64,000 nt of DNA, from positions 5,987,626 to 6,051,625 of the forward strand of contig BCIA01000002.1 in NCBI GenBank assembly GCA_001599815.1. The letters run 5' to 3'. Every line of letters starts with the position of its first letter. Position 1 is the first letter of the stretch. The stretch is from Furcasterigmium furcatum. Taxonomy: Eukaryota > Ascomycota > Sordariomycetes > Glomerellales > Plectosphaerellaceae. Under the pieces are notes generated by a model. The model was not told the DNA's origin and did not search any database. It worked only from the letters and a program-made list of their open reading frames with translations. Of this stretch, positions 23,601 through 36,200 are shown piece by piece. Position numbers and translations under genes: made by a program.

Positions 23601-26600
23601 GGTGTGCCGGCCAGCGCTAAATATGTAGCGTCAACACAACACTCCTTATGTGATATGCGACGCAGTTGGGTAGCACTCGACAGAATGGAACCTACACCAT
23701 GTGTCTTGTCTTTCAAAGTCGACCAGATTCAGACCTGGCATGGGTCTGCCACGCCACGCGGTCTCTCGGGGACAAGACAGGCCAGGGTTGGTGAAGGCAG
23801 GTACTCGGTCGAGACTTGGCCACCCAAAGGAGCAACCTGATCCGGGGTAACGACCTAGAAAATGACTGATTGTGCCTTTTCGCGGGAGGGTGCAGCCGCG
23901 GGGTGCAGAAATGGTAGGATGGGTAGGTAATCCAGGTGCAACATCACAGGAGAGAAAAGGCACACCCTGTAGCCGCTCCGAGGATGTGCAGGTTGAAATT
24001 CTGGGTTGGGGCATGCACCGGAGGTCACGAGGAAGGCGCTGGGATCCTGTTCCTGCCGCCAACTGGCAAGTCTCGTGGGCCGGCAAGAACCGCCTTCCAG
24101 CCGGGCAGGGGCAATTGAGCCAGCCAGACCCAGAGCTATGGTACGGATCAGATCACCAGGGCACGAAAGTTTCCAAGGCCGCCCCATCCCTACTCCCCTC
24201 CTCTCCTTTCCTCGCCTCTCGTCAACGTTTCAACGGCCGCCCCGGGAGAGGACACTGCTCCCCCTCAGTCACAACCGCTTTGTCACGAGCCATACCCATC
24301 TTGGCTGGTGTCAACTGGAGATGCCAGCCGCGAGATCCCATTCGCTTTCTCTGGGAACTGCATCCTTGCCCCCGGTAGCACATTGGGCAAGCCCGTCGCT
24401 TCCATCCCACTTGCTCGTCCCAGTCCCGGGGACCTTGCTGCCGGAATTCTGTCATCGCGGGCTTGCCCGAACCCGAGCCTGCATATGCGCGCCATGGTTG
24501 ATCGGGACGAGATGGTGACGGCGGTGCAGTGGATTTGGAATCCCGACCTGGCCCCTGCTGGTGCTCGCCTGGCGCATCTGTACCCCTCCATTCTGAAAAA
24601 GGTTACCCATCATCGCCTCCTGTCGGCTCGTCAGGAGGAAGAAATGCTCTGCACTCTGCTCTTGGCCCTCCGGTTCGTCCCCGTTGGTGTGCCGCCATTT
24701 TAGTGTGCAAGTCAGTTGGTAAGTCTGCTTATTGGCTGACGAGCAGGACCGCCATCAACACCGCCGCAAAACCTCAGCTGAGATCACCACCAAGAACACC
24801 AGGGGCCCTTTCGAGTACCACGAATCAGCGACCGCCGTAGGAACAGTGCAAGTAAAGATGGCCACCCGCTCATCGGCTCTCCCGACCATCCGAACTCGCA
24901 CCGAACCCCCTTGACCCCGCGAAACATCACGTCCATGCGCCCTTCGACACGATTAATGGAAGCCAGTCACGCGCCATCCTCGTCTATACGAGGCCATCAA
25001 GTAAGCGGTTAGGAGTGGCAAGCAGGGCATATCGGAGCGCGTGGTTCGTCGAGCATGTGCCTCGGTGACGTTCTCTGGCATGTACAGCTCTGCGGGTGTG
25101 GCTGACGCTTTCGCGTCGGGGAGATTTCCTCTACCATCCCATCTGATAGTGCAGTAGCTCCCGAGCCCGCCCTGAATCTCTCTTGGCTAGGAAGTTCCTG
25201 TGCGGCATCTCGGTTCCCGACCTGACCTTGTGGTTCTAGATCGATCCCCGCCCCAAGGAAGATCGCAGTGGGGATCCATTGGCTCCTGCGCTTCGCTTCG
25301 CACCGACACGAGAAGACGCGGCTTGCGTACCGATGGGACGTCATCGGTCTGTCCAAGAAAAGAAGAATCAAGACCAAGCCAGTCTTGAATCTCTACATCG
25401 CGCACTCTCTCGTTGCTGGGCACCGCTCGGTCCCTGAGAAGCCGTTGAAAAGCCGCTGGATACGCCGGCTCTCGGGGAAAGCAATCGGACGTGCAGCAAC
25501 GTCTATACATAGAAGCTGCACCTGGTCATGGTCAGCGTGGCACTGCGCACCAGCGAACGGCGGCCCACCGCACCGTAAAGCTCCCCATCCAAACACATTG
25601 CTCGGTTCGCCTGCGGCCATATCTGCGGCCGCCACATCTCCGTCTGGTGGTGGATTCATGACGGGATCAAGCGTGACAGATCCAGCCAAGGCCCACGTTT
25701 TCTTGTACCTTGCAAGTCACTCGGGTGGTTCCACAGTTTGCCTGTCAAAGATTGACGGGATGGGGTTGGTGGCACGAGCCGACGAGGAAGCAGGCCGCGT
25801 GTTATTAGGATCCCGAGCGGGTGCGCCCAGGCCTGCTGACTTCTTCTGACCTTATTAAAACCTGCCCGGCCAAATCGACTTGATTGCGTTTGCGGCATTC
25901 GTGGCCCCAGCGTACTTGCGAGTTGCATCGGCCATTGTCCGTTTGCGGCTTCCGACGTGGACATGGCGGCGCCCCGCGGCCGATGCGACAGCACCGGCAG
26001 AGTCGCACAGATGTCAGGGTAGTACAAACACGGACACAGACACGGCAAGGGAAGTGAGGTGAGGTGAGGCCGGGCAGCGACAGGATCAACAAGGCAACGA
26101 ACTAATGAGACGGATCGCGATGGGGTGTCGGTGGGCCTTGACTTGGGCAAACGGCAAGCAAGGATATCGTACTGGACTGGCAAACAGCGAGTTCCTCTCA
26201 TGCCTGGAGCAAGTTGTCATGCGCATCATTCACAGATCACCTTGTTCGGAAACGGAGATGACGAGTTGCTCCTTGCCGCGACCGGCCCCGTGGTCTTCGA
26301 TTAGAACAGAGACGGCGGCGGAGGGCGTTCCGTCTGTTGGTGTCTGCAATCCCTTCTCAAAAGCCATCGTCTTCGTTTTTCACGTGCCCTGGCAGTCAGT
26401 GGTCTGCCGCCATATGGCTGGCGTCCCCCGTTTGCCTGGATCGCATGCACCTGACACCACACTGACAAGATTACCCAACCCTTCCAGCGTCGGAACCGGG
26501 TGGAGGCCATTCAGGACCTTGCTTGAGACTTGCTTCGCTAAATTGCATCCGCACACTTCGAAAGGGGGTTGCAACATCAGCGGGAACCCTGGACAAATGC

Positions 26601-28869
26601 GGCGGCAGTGCCCTGGTCAGCCGTCATTGTATGGAACGGGACAAGGCTAGGCCCGTGACTCGGGACGCACGTCAGGGATGGATGTTCCCGTTGGCACAGG
26701 ACAGAAAAGCAGGGCCACACCCATCAGCCACCTGGCCGGCGCGACAGTATCCGCCCGCTGTTGCAACCCGGCAGTCTCCGCTTCCTGCAGCCGGCCATGT
26801 AGCCGTCGATGTGCATCAGGGACACACCACCTGCGCGCCCGAAGGAAGGAGGCACATGCGCAGGCAGGAATCAACCAACCCGGGCTGACGCAATTCCTGG
26901 AAGGCGATCGCGAGGAGGCCGTGCCCGTGCCCGTGGTCGGTGTCGGCCGAGGTCGGTCGGGGAACTTGATGCAGCGCTGCTCCGTGGCCTCGTCAGGCTA
27001 AGCCGTGTCCGTCCGCTCCGGAAACCTTCTAGCACGTCGGCGAGCCGAAACGCCCCCGTCAAGCCCGGCGCCTTGGATACCGGTAGCGCCAGGAAAGCAG
27101 AAAGGGCCCTGCCTTGGGGGTTAGCGGGCGGGAGACTGGGAGAACCATCGGCGAGTACCTGCGTTAAGCGCACATCCTCGTCGCCCCCCGTCTGCTCACG
27201 CACACGGTACGGTACGGCATTGCGAGGCTAAGGGCGGTCGCGGGCCCTCCACTAGCATGGAAGTACTCACGGGTCGGTGTTAGTGTCGAGTGCCAGGTTC
27301 CTCCATGCTGCTGGCACCTGAGCCGAGCGTCCTGCGCCGCGCCGCGTACGGTACGGTACGGTACCGCCTGGCGCCTGCCATAGGCCGGACTAGTCAGGGT
27401 GTCGGTGGATGCAGCTTGCAGCTGCTGGAACCCAAACCCGCCGGGGCACCCCTCCCACCCCCCTTTCCTGCATTTGCTGGGCCTCCTTCCACGCTTCCCA
27501 CACAGCGGGCCACCCCCCTGCTTGAGCTAGGAGCCCCCCTCCCCCCATCTGCACCTCCCGTCCGGGTACGTAGCGTGAGTATTCCCCCCTGCTCCAGCGC
27601 CCAAGGTACCTTTTCCCCCCCTACCAGCTTCCATACCCAAACTACTGGACACCCCCCGGCCAGCGCCCCCCCCCCTTCCCTCGAACCAGCGACTTGGACG
27701 GGGGAAGGGCCAGTTCCCCACCGCTCACCCACCCACACCTACCTTGCCTGCCTGACTCCCATCTCTCGCTCGTTCGCTCTCTCCCTCAATCAACTGACCG
27801 GGGCCTTGCTGCTCTTTTGGGCCCTTGCCTCTTTTTTGCACCTTTTCACCTTGCCCACTGGCACCTGCTTGCCTCCACATAGGTACAAGGTTGATTCAGG
27901 TCCTGGGTCGCTCCTTCCCGGATTACTTCTTCGGCGGCCATCCCTCCTTTCATCATCCACACCCGCCTGCACTTTTCCCGTCCTCCACCATCTCCAAACT
28001 ATACCAACACTGACCGCTTTCCTGCCCGTCCTCGGTCTACCACCACCCACCGGCAAACGGCTCAAGGATCCAACTCCCTCCCATCTGGCCTGACTATTGA
28101 CGCCCAACCTGACTTTGCCCGAGGACCGGTCAGTCAGGACAGAACAAGTCGAGTCCTCCCGCCGCCGTTGTCGTCTTACAAGCCGAGTATTATCTCGAGG
28201 GAGCCCCATGACACTGGCATCATTATCCTGGCCAGGATAAGTATCACGACGACCCGTCCGTCCCAAAGTTTGGCAACTTCATTTGTGCGGCATCCCAAGA
28301 GCCACACAAATCCTGGAAACGTACCCTGTCCAATCTCGTCTGGACACCGACGTTCCGCTTGCGCGCGCTCTCTCTTTCTCCTTACTCTCCCCTCCCTCAC
28401 CTCAAGTCGCGCCCGCTTCATCCCCTCATCACCTCTCTCCCTCGCTCTCCAGCAACCCATCTTGTTCCCGAGACAAGTCCACGAGTCAGTCTGCGCATTC
28501 CAAAGCTCTGGATCACCACGAGCCTCGCATATCGAGAGGAATTTGGACCACTTTTCGGCGTCGGCCTCGAGACGCCATCGACCCTTGCGCTCCAAGGAAC
28601 TTGTCGTCGGCTGCAGATCATTTTCGGCGTTGGTGACTCCGGTGGTGGCCTACCCACCGGCTTGTTCTCTGTCGCCTGCCCTTGAGTTGGTGATCAAATT
28701 TTAGTCACCAAAAGGCAAGCACAGCAGATGCACCTGCGACGCGCCCATCTCCGCTCCAGGCCTGCAAACACCCATCTTCGCGGATTCTAGGATTCCGCGC
28801 CTTAATCCCTTTCATCCAGAGGCAGGGCGCCCATTTGCGCGCACTGGCTTCGCATCAGTAAATTGGAGC
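17658..28869. other. 11.2-kb gene-poor region
   Basis: I find no exon chain or conserved protein in this stretch. Open frames up to 344 codons exist but have random, overlapping composition. It holds a (TGCC)n run (18859-18878), CTTGCTG repeats (19451-19480), a 14-T run (21799-21812), a GT-rich run (22849-22873), two short CGGTA repeats (27205-27217 and 27345-27366) and clustered C runs (27440-27700). The final 1.2 kb is pyrimidine-rich and probably contains the promoter and leader of the Zn2Cys6 gene. Confidence 0.55.
27345..27366. repeat. CGGTA pentamer tandem repeat
   Basis: The sequence CGTACGGTACGGTACGGTAC runs into CG. A shorter copy (CGGTACGGTACGG) lies 140 bases upstream at 27205-27217. 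Both are in the upstream region of the Zn2Cys6 gene at 28870. Confidence 0.7.
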
Positions 28870-30257
28870 ATGGCAGAGGAGCAGGGACGAGGGCCACCTT
28901 CACATCACAGAGAGGACCACGGATACCGGGACGACAGACCAGCCATGGCAGCCCCCGTCACTTTGCCGGCCATCCAGGACCCTTACGGCCCGCAGCAACA
29001 CCCGTATTCTCGGAGCTACCCACCTTCGGATCCGCGGGGCGACCCCCGAGGCGACCCTCGAGGCTCTGAACCTCGGCCTGTTCACTATAGCAACTCGCCC
29101 AGCTCCGTGAACGGCTATCCGCCCCCGGCGGGTCATCCTTCGACGCAACTTCCTCCGCTCCAGCCGCCGGGACCTAGATCTCCTGGCTATCCTCCAGCTG
29201 ACGGTCGAGACGATTATTACCGGAGCCGGCAGCCACCACCGCCGCATTATGGTGATCCGTACCATCCTGACTACCGTCAAGGACCTCCGCCACCCAGGCC
29301 ATATCCCGAGTATGGACAACCCGGGCCTGGCCCGCACAGGTACGATTATGGACCTCCTCCGCCACCAGGAGCGCAACGATGGGACTATGGGCAAAACCCG
29401 GTCCCAATGCCGCAAGCCGCTCCCAGACAGCGGACGTCCATCGCCTGCCGATACTGCAGGAAGAGAAAGGTATGTCCGGACTACCCCAGGACAAACTCGC
29501 TCTTGAACATGGAAATTAAATGGTATTTTAGATTCGCTGTAGTGGCTACCAGAGCGCCCCCGGTGGGAAGTGCATCAACTGCAGCCGGATGAACCAAGAA
29601 TGCATTTTCCAGCCTGTTTCTTCCTCCAGCTCGACGGCCTTCATTCCAGTTTCCGCCGTTCCTGGAGGTGTGCCTCCGGGAACCACGCTCTACGGAGCTT
29701 ACGGCCAGCCTCTACCCCCTGGCCCTATGCCTCAGCATCCTCCCGGGCAACAGGGCTACCCTGGACCTCCGCCGCCTCCCCAGCAGGGCGGGAATGGGTT
29801 CTATGGTCAACCGCTGCCTTCGCCCACGGGTGCCTACCCGCCTTCCTACGACTCAAGGGGCCGCAGACGCCCCCGTGAGTCAGATGATGGGGACGAGCTC
29901 CGGCCTCCTCCTCCCGATCCTGCTTCCGCAGACAACCCTCGACGACGATCTCCTGCATCGAGCTCTAACCACAGCAGTCCCGGCGGCTACATGTCCTACC
30001 AAGCAGGCCCTCCTGCTGGATATGATCCCCGAGGCCCGCCAGCGAGGCAGAGCCCCGGCCAGTCCTCGTTAGCACCGGGAACATCTGGAGAAGAGCGTGC
30101 TTCGAGTGCCGGTCATCACCAAAGCAATGCCTCGACGCCGGCTGGGGCTTCGAGTTCAGTCATGAGTCTGAACAACTTGGTCGACAACTCGAGCGCCGAC
30201 ATTGACAAGAATATGCTGGGACGACTCAACCGCGGCCCGTCCAATAGCAGACGCTAG
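28870..30257 (+). CDS. Zn2Cys6 transcription factor, Pro-rich
   Basis: Exons 28870-29469 and 29532-30257 give 441 residues; the 62-bp intron (GTATGT donor) splits the zinc cluster. Residues 1-190 are very rich in Pro, Gly, Tyr and Arg, with three tandem Gly-Asp-Pro-Arg units. The binuclear cluster is at 193-224: Cys193, 196, 203, 214, 217 and 224 (CRYCRKRKIRC then CINCSRMNQEC), with a long 10-residue middle loop. The tail is disordered (PPPPPQQ, DSRGRRRPRESDDG, SSPGGYMSY) and there is no fungal_trans domain. The central placement of the cluster differs from the usual N-terminal one. The gene stands alone between 11.2 and 7.4 kb of non-coding DNA, a setting often seen for developmental regulators; that role is inference. 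Confidence 0.88.
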
Positions 30258-33200
30258 TCACTGGGAATGGACAGTCCATGCGGTCAAGGCAGAATTCGGG
30301 GCATACGACCGACGCCAAGCGGCCATTATGTGCGAGGGAAGCCTCCGCCGGCCAGGCGCCGCCTTTTGCCGCCGCTCGGCTTGCATCCGGTTGTCTGCGT
30401 CCAGTCCTGTCTGCTTCTTTTTCTATTTCACAATGTACAAGGCATCATCCTGCGACAGATCCCTTATTGGGGCGAGCGACAAGCGACGTCGAAGCTCACG
30501 AATCAGGGGTGGTTCTCGGCTTTTCTATTGTTGGACAACGCATACGATCCCAACGCCAAGCGGCAGCCCCTTCCATGTCGGACGCGAGCGTCGGTTGGTA
30601 GGGTCTCGAAATCGGGCAGCTGTAATTCCTGGACAGGCGCCACACATCAGCCAGCTGTTGTCCTTCCGGAAGGGCAACGCGTCACGATAAAGAGGTCTGG
30701 TTTACTGCTACTACTCGCCTGGCGTTGTCGGGCTTTTGTTTCCCCTCTCGCAGCATCGGTTCTTTCTCACAGTCATTCCCTTTGGGGACGGATGGATCAA
30801 GATTGGTTGCCTCACGGCACAAATGTTTTCTTCGTTTTGGTTGGAGTGTTTTTCTGCTGTTTTTCAGGGGTTTCGGAAGGGTCCATCCCCCTTTTGCCTC
30901 CTTCGTCTGCTAGTACTCGCATGGTGGGGGTGGGACGGGAAATCCCAGCGGCGCGCGGTGGGAGGAGGATTACTGCTTGTAAAATTTTGCCGTTCACTGC
31001 TTTGTTGTTTTGCGACAGAAGACAGAGAGACTGTCGGGTAGGGCCCGCGAGGGCGACAAAAATACAGCGTTGGTTGCAGAGCTCCTTGGTCCGAAATTTC
31101 TGAAGGTGATATGATGATGTGGCGGATGGTTTGGGGTTGTTTAACTCCACCCCCAAGCGCATAGTGCCCGTGAAGCCACTACGTACGTCCACGAAGGATT
31201 CGAGGGCGGGCGTCCTTCCTCCTACGGCATCGAGAATGAACAGCCCTCGGTCAGCTGGCGAATTCCTTTGATGCCCTCTCCAGCTCCAGATCAATCACGC
31301 AGGAGGCGGGTCCCCCCGGGGCGGTCCGGATTCGGTGTGGCTTCGTAGTCCCCAAGCCCTGAGACAGAAAGAAGGCTACGGGACTTGGGTATCCCCCCTT
31401 TTGAGGGGGCGTGTGGGCATGGGCCACCCGCGGGGCCTCGTCATGGATCACGAGGCTAGAGGGGAGAACAAAGAAATCCAGCAATTTGATACCGACTAGA
31501 GGACAGCCTTGGGATCCGTCGGCTACACCAAAATCCCGTCCGGCCCACCGCGCGCTGTCAAGGAGCCTGTGAAGGGGGCCAGGAGAGCACAGTACGCAGA
31601 CCTGTACGCAAGGCAAAACAGCGTGGTGGGGAGGGAAGGGATGGAAGAAAGCACGCGCGTGGAGGCACCATGCTGCCGGAGAAGCACCCCCCCTATTTCC
31701 CTCGTCTTCGAGCCAGATCGTCTCATCACCAGGTCCCGTTGAATGACTAGTAACCGCACGGGATGTGCGGGCTTCCGAGCTGAAGGTGAGCTGCTTTTCT
31801 TTGTTCGAAGCCCACCGTCGGAGAGGGCCGGGGCTACCAAGAGCCACCGTTTGCGGCGGCGGCGGCCCCGTCCCCCGCCCGGCTCAGCAGCCCAAACGTT
31901 GCGTGGTCACGCAGAATCCCGCGTGGCGTGGGCATCCCCAGGCTCCAACAACGTAAAGCAGGGACGCGCCAGGAAGGCGGAACTTTGCCCATGACTATGC
32001 AGTCCGTCCCGTCCCGTGACTCCCGCCTGCGTCCTTGCTTCCGGCGGTGTTTTCTTGCGCCAGGCAGACTGTCGGGTCCAAGCATGATTCAGTGCCAACA
32101 GCGGGAGATTGTTACTTTCCCCATCCGTTCGGCCTCTAGGTTGGCCTAAAATTTCAGTAATCATGTCACTCTGAAAAGCGCACAATAACAACCTAATTAT
32201 GTACTGTACGTTTGTAGCCCGCGGTCGCGTTATGTCCGTGTGCGCGGTCTGTCTGGATAACCCCTCATTTTCCCCCGATTCTGCTCGTGCAAGGTGCGTC
32301 CGTGGTCCTGCGAGTGACGGGCTCTGCGTTGGCTGTCAGCTGCAGAAGTTCAATGGACCCATCTCAGCTCTGGGAGATGTGCAGAGGCGTAATTTGTTGG
32401 CGGCTGTGCCAAGCCGAGTTGGCGGAGGGCATTCGGCGAACACTGTGTGTCCAGAGTAGGGGGGTACCACATGAAATCTGGTGGCCGCGCCTCTGGCTCC
32501 GATTTCTCGACATGGTGAGATGTTGTCTCCCCAGTGAATAGGCTAAGTATTTGAGATATCGAAGAGGTCATACATTGGACCTGGATAACGTCCTGGATTC
32601 TCCAGAAGACAAAAACCAGGCACCTAGAATTTGAATACTTCTGAGACCGTGTTCTTTTCCCTCCTTGTCTGGGTCAGCAACGGCGTCCATTCTCTCGGCA
32701 TCGCCAGGACGAAGAGGGGTTTGAACAGCGGTACCCTTGTCGGAGGTGATATTGGCTCCCCTCATCTGGCAGCCAATTAGTTGAGCATGTCTGTGCTCCA
32801 GGACTGCAGCCGGGCACGACGGTTTACGGAGCAAAGTGTGGGCAGGGTTAGGGGGAGGGAGGGGTCAGTGTTGCTTCTCCCGGGCTGCACTGCGGGCCTG
32901 CTCGTCGTTGCAAGAAAGGCAAGCCACGTCAAGTATCGAGGGGGTGCCGAGGAGTGAAGCCAGGTACAGACCGAGCCTAGGTGAGGAGTAGTGGCAGTGG
33001 TTGCATATGTGGGCGCAAGGACTAATGCAGACAATCTCTCCCGGGGACGGACGTTGACACCGGAATCTAGGGTATTGACGCTAGTGAGACGCTCCTTGTG
33101 GTAGCATCGGCTTCGAGAGGACGGAGGGAGGGGCGGCATGCAGACTGTTTCGAGGCGGTCGAGAGGGCATGTTTTCGTTTGGGCAGTTCAGAGCGGTCAT

Positions 33201-36200
33201 TGGGCCGCGAGAAACGACGCCAGTGAAGGCTCGGCTCTGGGGGTTAGATCTGTTTGTCTGCTTGGATGCTTGGAAATGGTTCGTCTGTTTCCGCTGCTGA
33301 CTAGCTAGCTTGGAGGGGACACGGCATCTTAGTCCAAGTCCATCGGCGGTGAGAGTTGAGAAGATACGGGGTCCGAGATGGCGTCGTCAGCCAAGGCGGT
33401 GGGCAGCCGAGGTATCGTTAACTGAAGATATCGTGCAGCCGTCTGGCGGGGACGTTTTGTGCGAATCGCTTGCGCCCGCAACTCTATCCCGCTGACAAGA
33501 CGGGACCTAGGGCCAGAAATCGGCGACCTCGATGGTCGGCCCTCTCCAGTGCCAAAGCTCCGGGAACGAGAGAGGACGGGGCTAGGGCTGATCAGGCGCA
33601 AGTCTAGGGAAGCGACCAGGAGAAGACGGTGTGTGGAATCATCCTTGGAGCTTGTGCCCTTTTCAGGATAGCTGGATTCGGGAGAACAAAGAAGTTCTGG
33701 GACGGCGAGCACGGTAGCGCAGGCCGAGACGTGGTGGAGGCAACGGGATGTACCATTTGAGGCACATTCCAAGGGGTCCGACCAGAAAGTACAAGCGAGC
33801 TCTCCCATGTTGTGCTGGGCCATGAAGTACCGCCGACCTGTTGGTGGCAAGTCAAAAGGGGCTCTCGTGTAACCAAGACGGCTCGTTCGTCCATGGGGTT
33901 GGAAGGTCGTGAAAAAGGCGCAGGTGGCATTTGGAGCCGGGGAAAGACCCAGTCGGGGAGACTGGAGGACGTGAGCCTGTGGTCGGTCGTTTGGCTCCTG
34001 TGACAGGGTATGTGACGCGCAGGAGGCTTGCATGGCCATCTCGTCACATGGTTTCGGGTCCCGCGTACGGAGGGTTCGGTGAAGATTGACCAGGGAGGCA
34101 ATGATGATATTTCAGCCACAGCTGTTTACTGCCAACATGTAGCATTCGGCCCAATGATCTGGGTATTGCTGACGTCGAGACGGTGTGGAAGAGAAATGTC
34201 GATTGGAATCAGGGGGCCTGCCGAAGGTACCATGCAGTAAAGGGAGGAATGGGGGAAACCCCGTGCCCCCAGCCTTGCCAGGGGTTCGGAGCGACAACGA
34301 GAGCGAGCTCAAGGTACGTAGATTGTATGTAGGTTGTGTCTGAAGATGGTGATGATGTTGATGAGCGGAATAGAAGCCTGCCCAGGTGCCTTGACTCGCA
34401 ATTCGTCAAAGTACCTACATGTTCCTACCTGGGTGATGGAAGTCGGTCCTGGTTGGCACCTGCCCGTTGTTCCAACCTTCGCTGTTAGGGGAAGGACGGA
34501 GCAGGCTGGTGGTTCCTTCCCCTTTTCCTAGGCCAACCTACCTTTCGTCCGTTTGCCTTTTCTCCCAAACCCAACACTCACTCCATCATTCTACCATCGG
34601 ATTGCAGCATCTAGAGGGTTCCGAATTCCTCAGCAGCCGCCGATCTGTTACCTGTCGCTCGCTCTACCTTCCTGGCCCTTGCTCTGGGAATGCCTTTCCT
34701 TCCCGCCGCGCGCGTCATCAGCCCGAGCACAACAACCATCCAAATCCGTGCCCAAGTGAGGACTTGCTTGTCCTTTCTAGAAGCAGGGCAAGCTGCGATC
34801 ATCTGAGACAGTCCCGATGCGTACACTGGCATTGGACGCTTCTGAATCATTCATTCCTCTCCCCCGTGTCAATGCCATGCGTTGTCTCTACCGGGAAATC
34901 CGATCGAACATCGGCATTCCTCAAGCACCCCCCTTCAAGCCTAAAGACTCGAGATCCCGCCACCATTCTGGATTCTGGAGGACTCGTACTGCGTAGTATA
35001 GAAGCCGAGTTTCTTCGGCTGTCTATCAGCCCGTGGCTAGGTGATCTGGGACGCACCCCTTTAACTGACCGTCAAAAGATCTCCCCGTACTTCTGCCCCG
35101 TGCCTATGCAGACATTTTGCACACCGACCTCCGTTTGCGCCGCACAACCTCAATTGCCATGCTGATTCTACGAAGATGACAGGGATTTCCTCGCGCCCCT
35201 ACAAATCAAACAACGCGAAACCCTTGGCCCAGTCGCCCATCAGATAGCGGTGGCTGTCACGACTATTATCACAGCCGGTACGAGTCGAGAAATCAGCCAC
35301 TCCGAGTTGATACCGTCCAAAACATCATGGATGGCTCGCGGCATCCTTGACCGATTGCGACTCGATCCCCAGGTTTCTGTGATCATGGAGTCGAGCATGC
35401 CAGACGGTCCTATAAGGTCCACGGGGATCTCGGACCTGCAATCTTCCGAGAGCCAGCCGCCACCGCTGGAATGCTGTCAAATCTTGCTCTAATACGCCAC
35501 TCCTTCAGGGGCACCCTCGGGAGCTAGGAATCAAACTGTTGGGATCATCCCAAGCCGTCCGCTTGTGGCTCTAACTGGTGGTCCATCCCCCAGCTTGGAC
35601 GAAAGCGCGCAATGCTGAGTCCTCTATCATATCTTTCACCCTGACCAGGGTAGTGTCTAACATTGTCAACGACTACAGAAGCTGGGTTTCCTTGTGCCAG
35701 ACAGTGCCGACTCGTCCTGGTGTCCTTTCGCGCAACCAAACAGCCGGGAATCTCCTGTTTCAGCCCGACAAAGTCACCACCAACACCAAAAGGGAAGACA
35801 TATGTCAGATCGCAAAAAAGGCATCCATCCCTTGCAAGCATTGTCGATACCAAGGGGATGGTAAGTTTGATATTGTGACTCTCCCTTTGGTGTCAAGATT
35901 CTCGAGCCTTTAGGAGTGTCTCGGCGAACTCCATGCACGCCGATACATGAGACATTTCTCGACACCTCGAGCCACCCCCCGACAATCCACAGGCGGTTTC
36001 TTGACGTCCGAAATCACCTCGAGTCGAGCACATCGTCACTATGTTCCAATATGATATACAGTCACACGTCCCTCGCACCGTGTGGAGAATTAGCAAGACA
36101 AGCAGAGGCGACTGATGATAGCCTCATCTCGACAACGACGACGATATCGCCTCGCGTCACTTATCACAATCGAGTTTTGGATGCTCATTCCGTTGTCGTT

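Noticed and set aside
27290..28093. 267-codon Pro-rich open frame upstream of the Zn2Cys6 gene
   Set aside because: Explained by pyrimidine-rich promoter or leader DNA (Pro, Ser and Leu codons from C/T runs).
30267..31103. 278-codon open frame just after the Zn2Cys6 gene
   Set aside because: Lies in the likely 3' UTR and beyond, with no conserved features.
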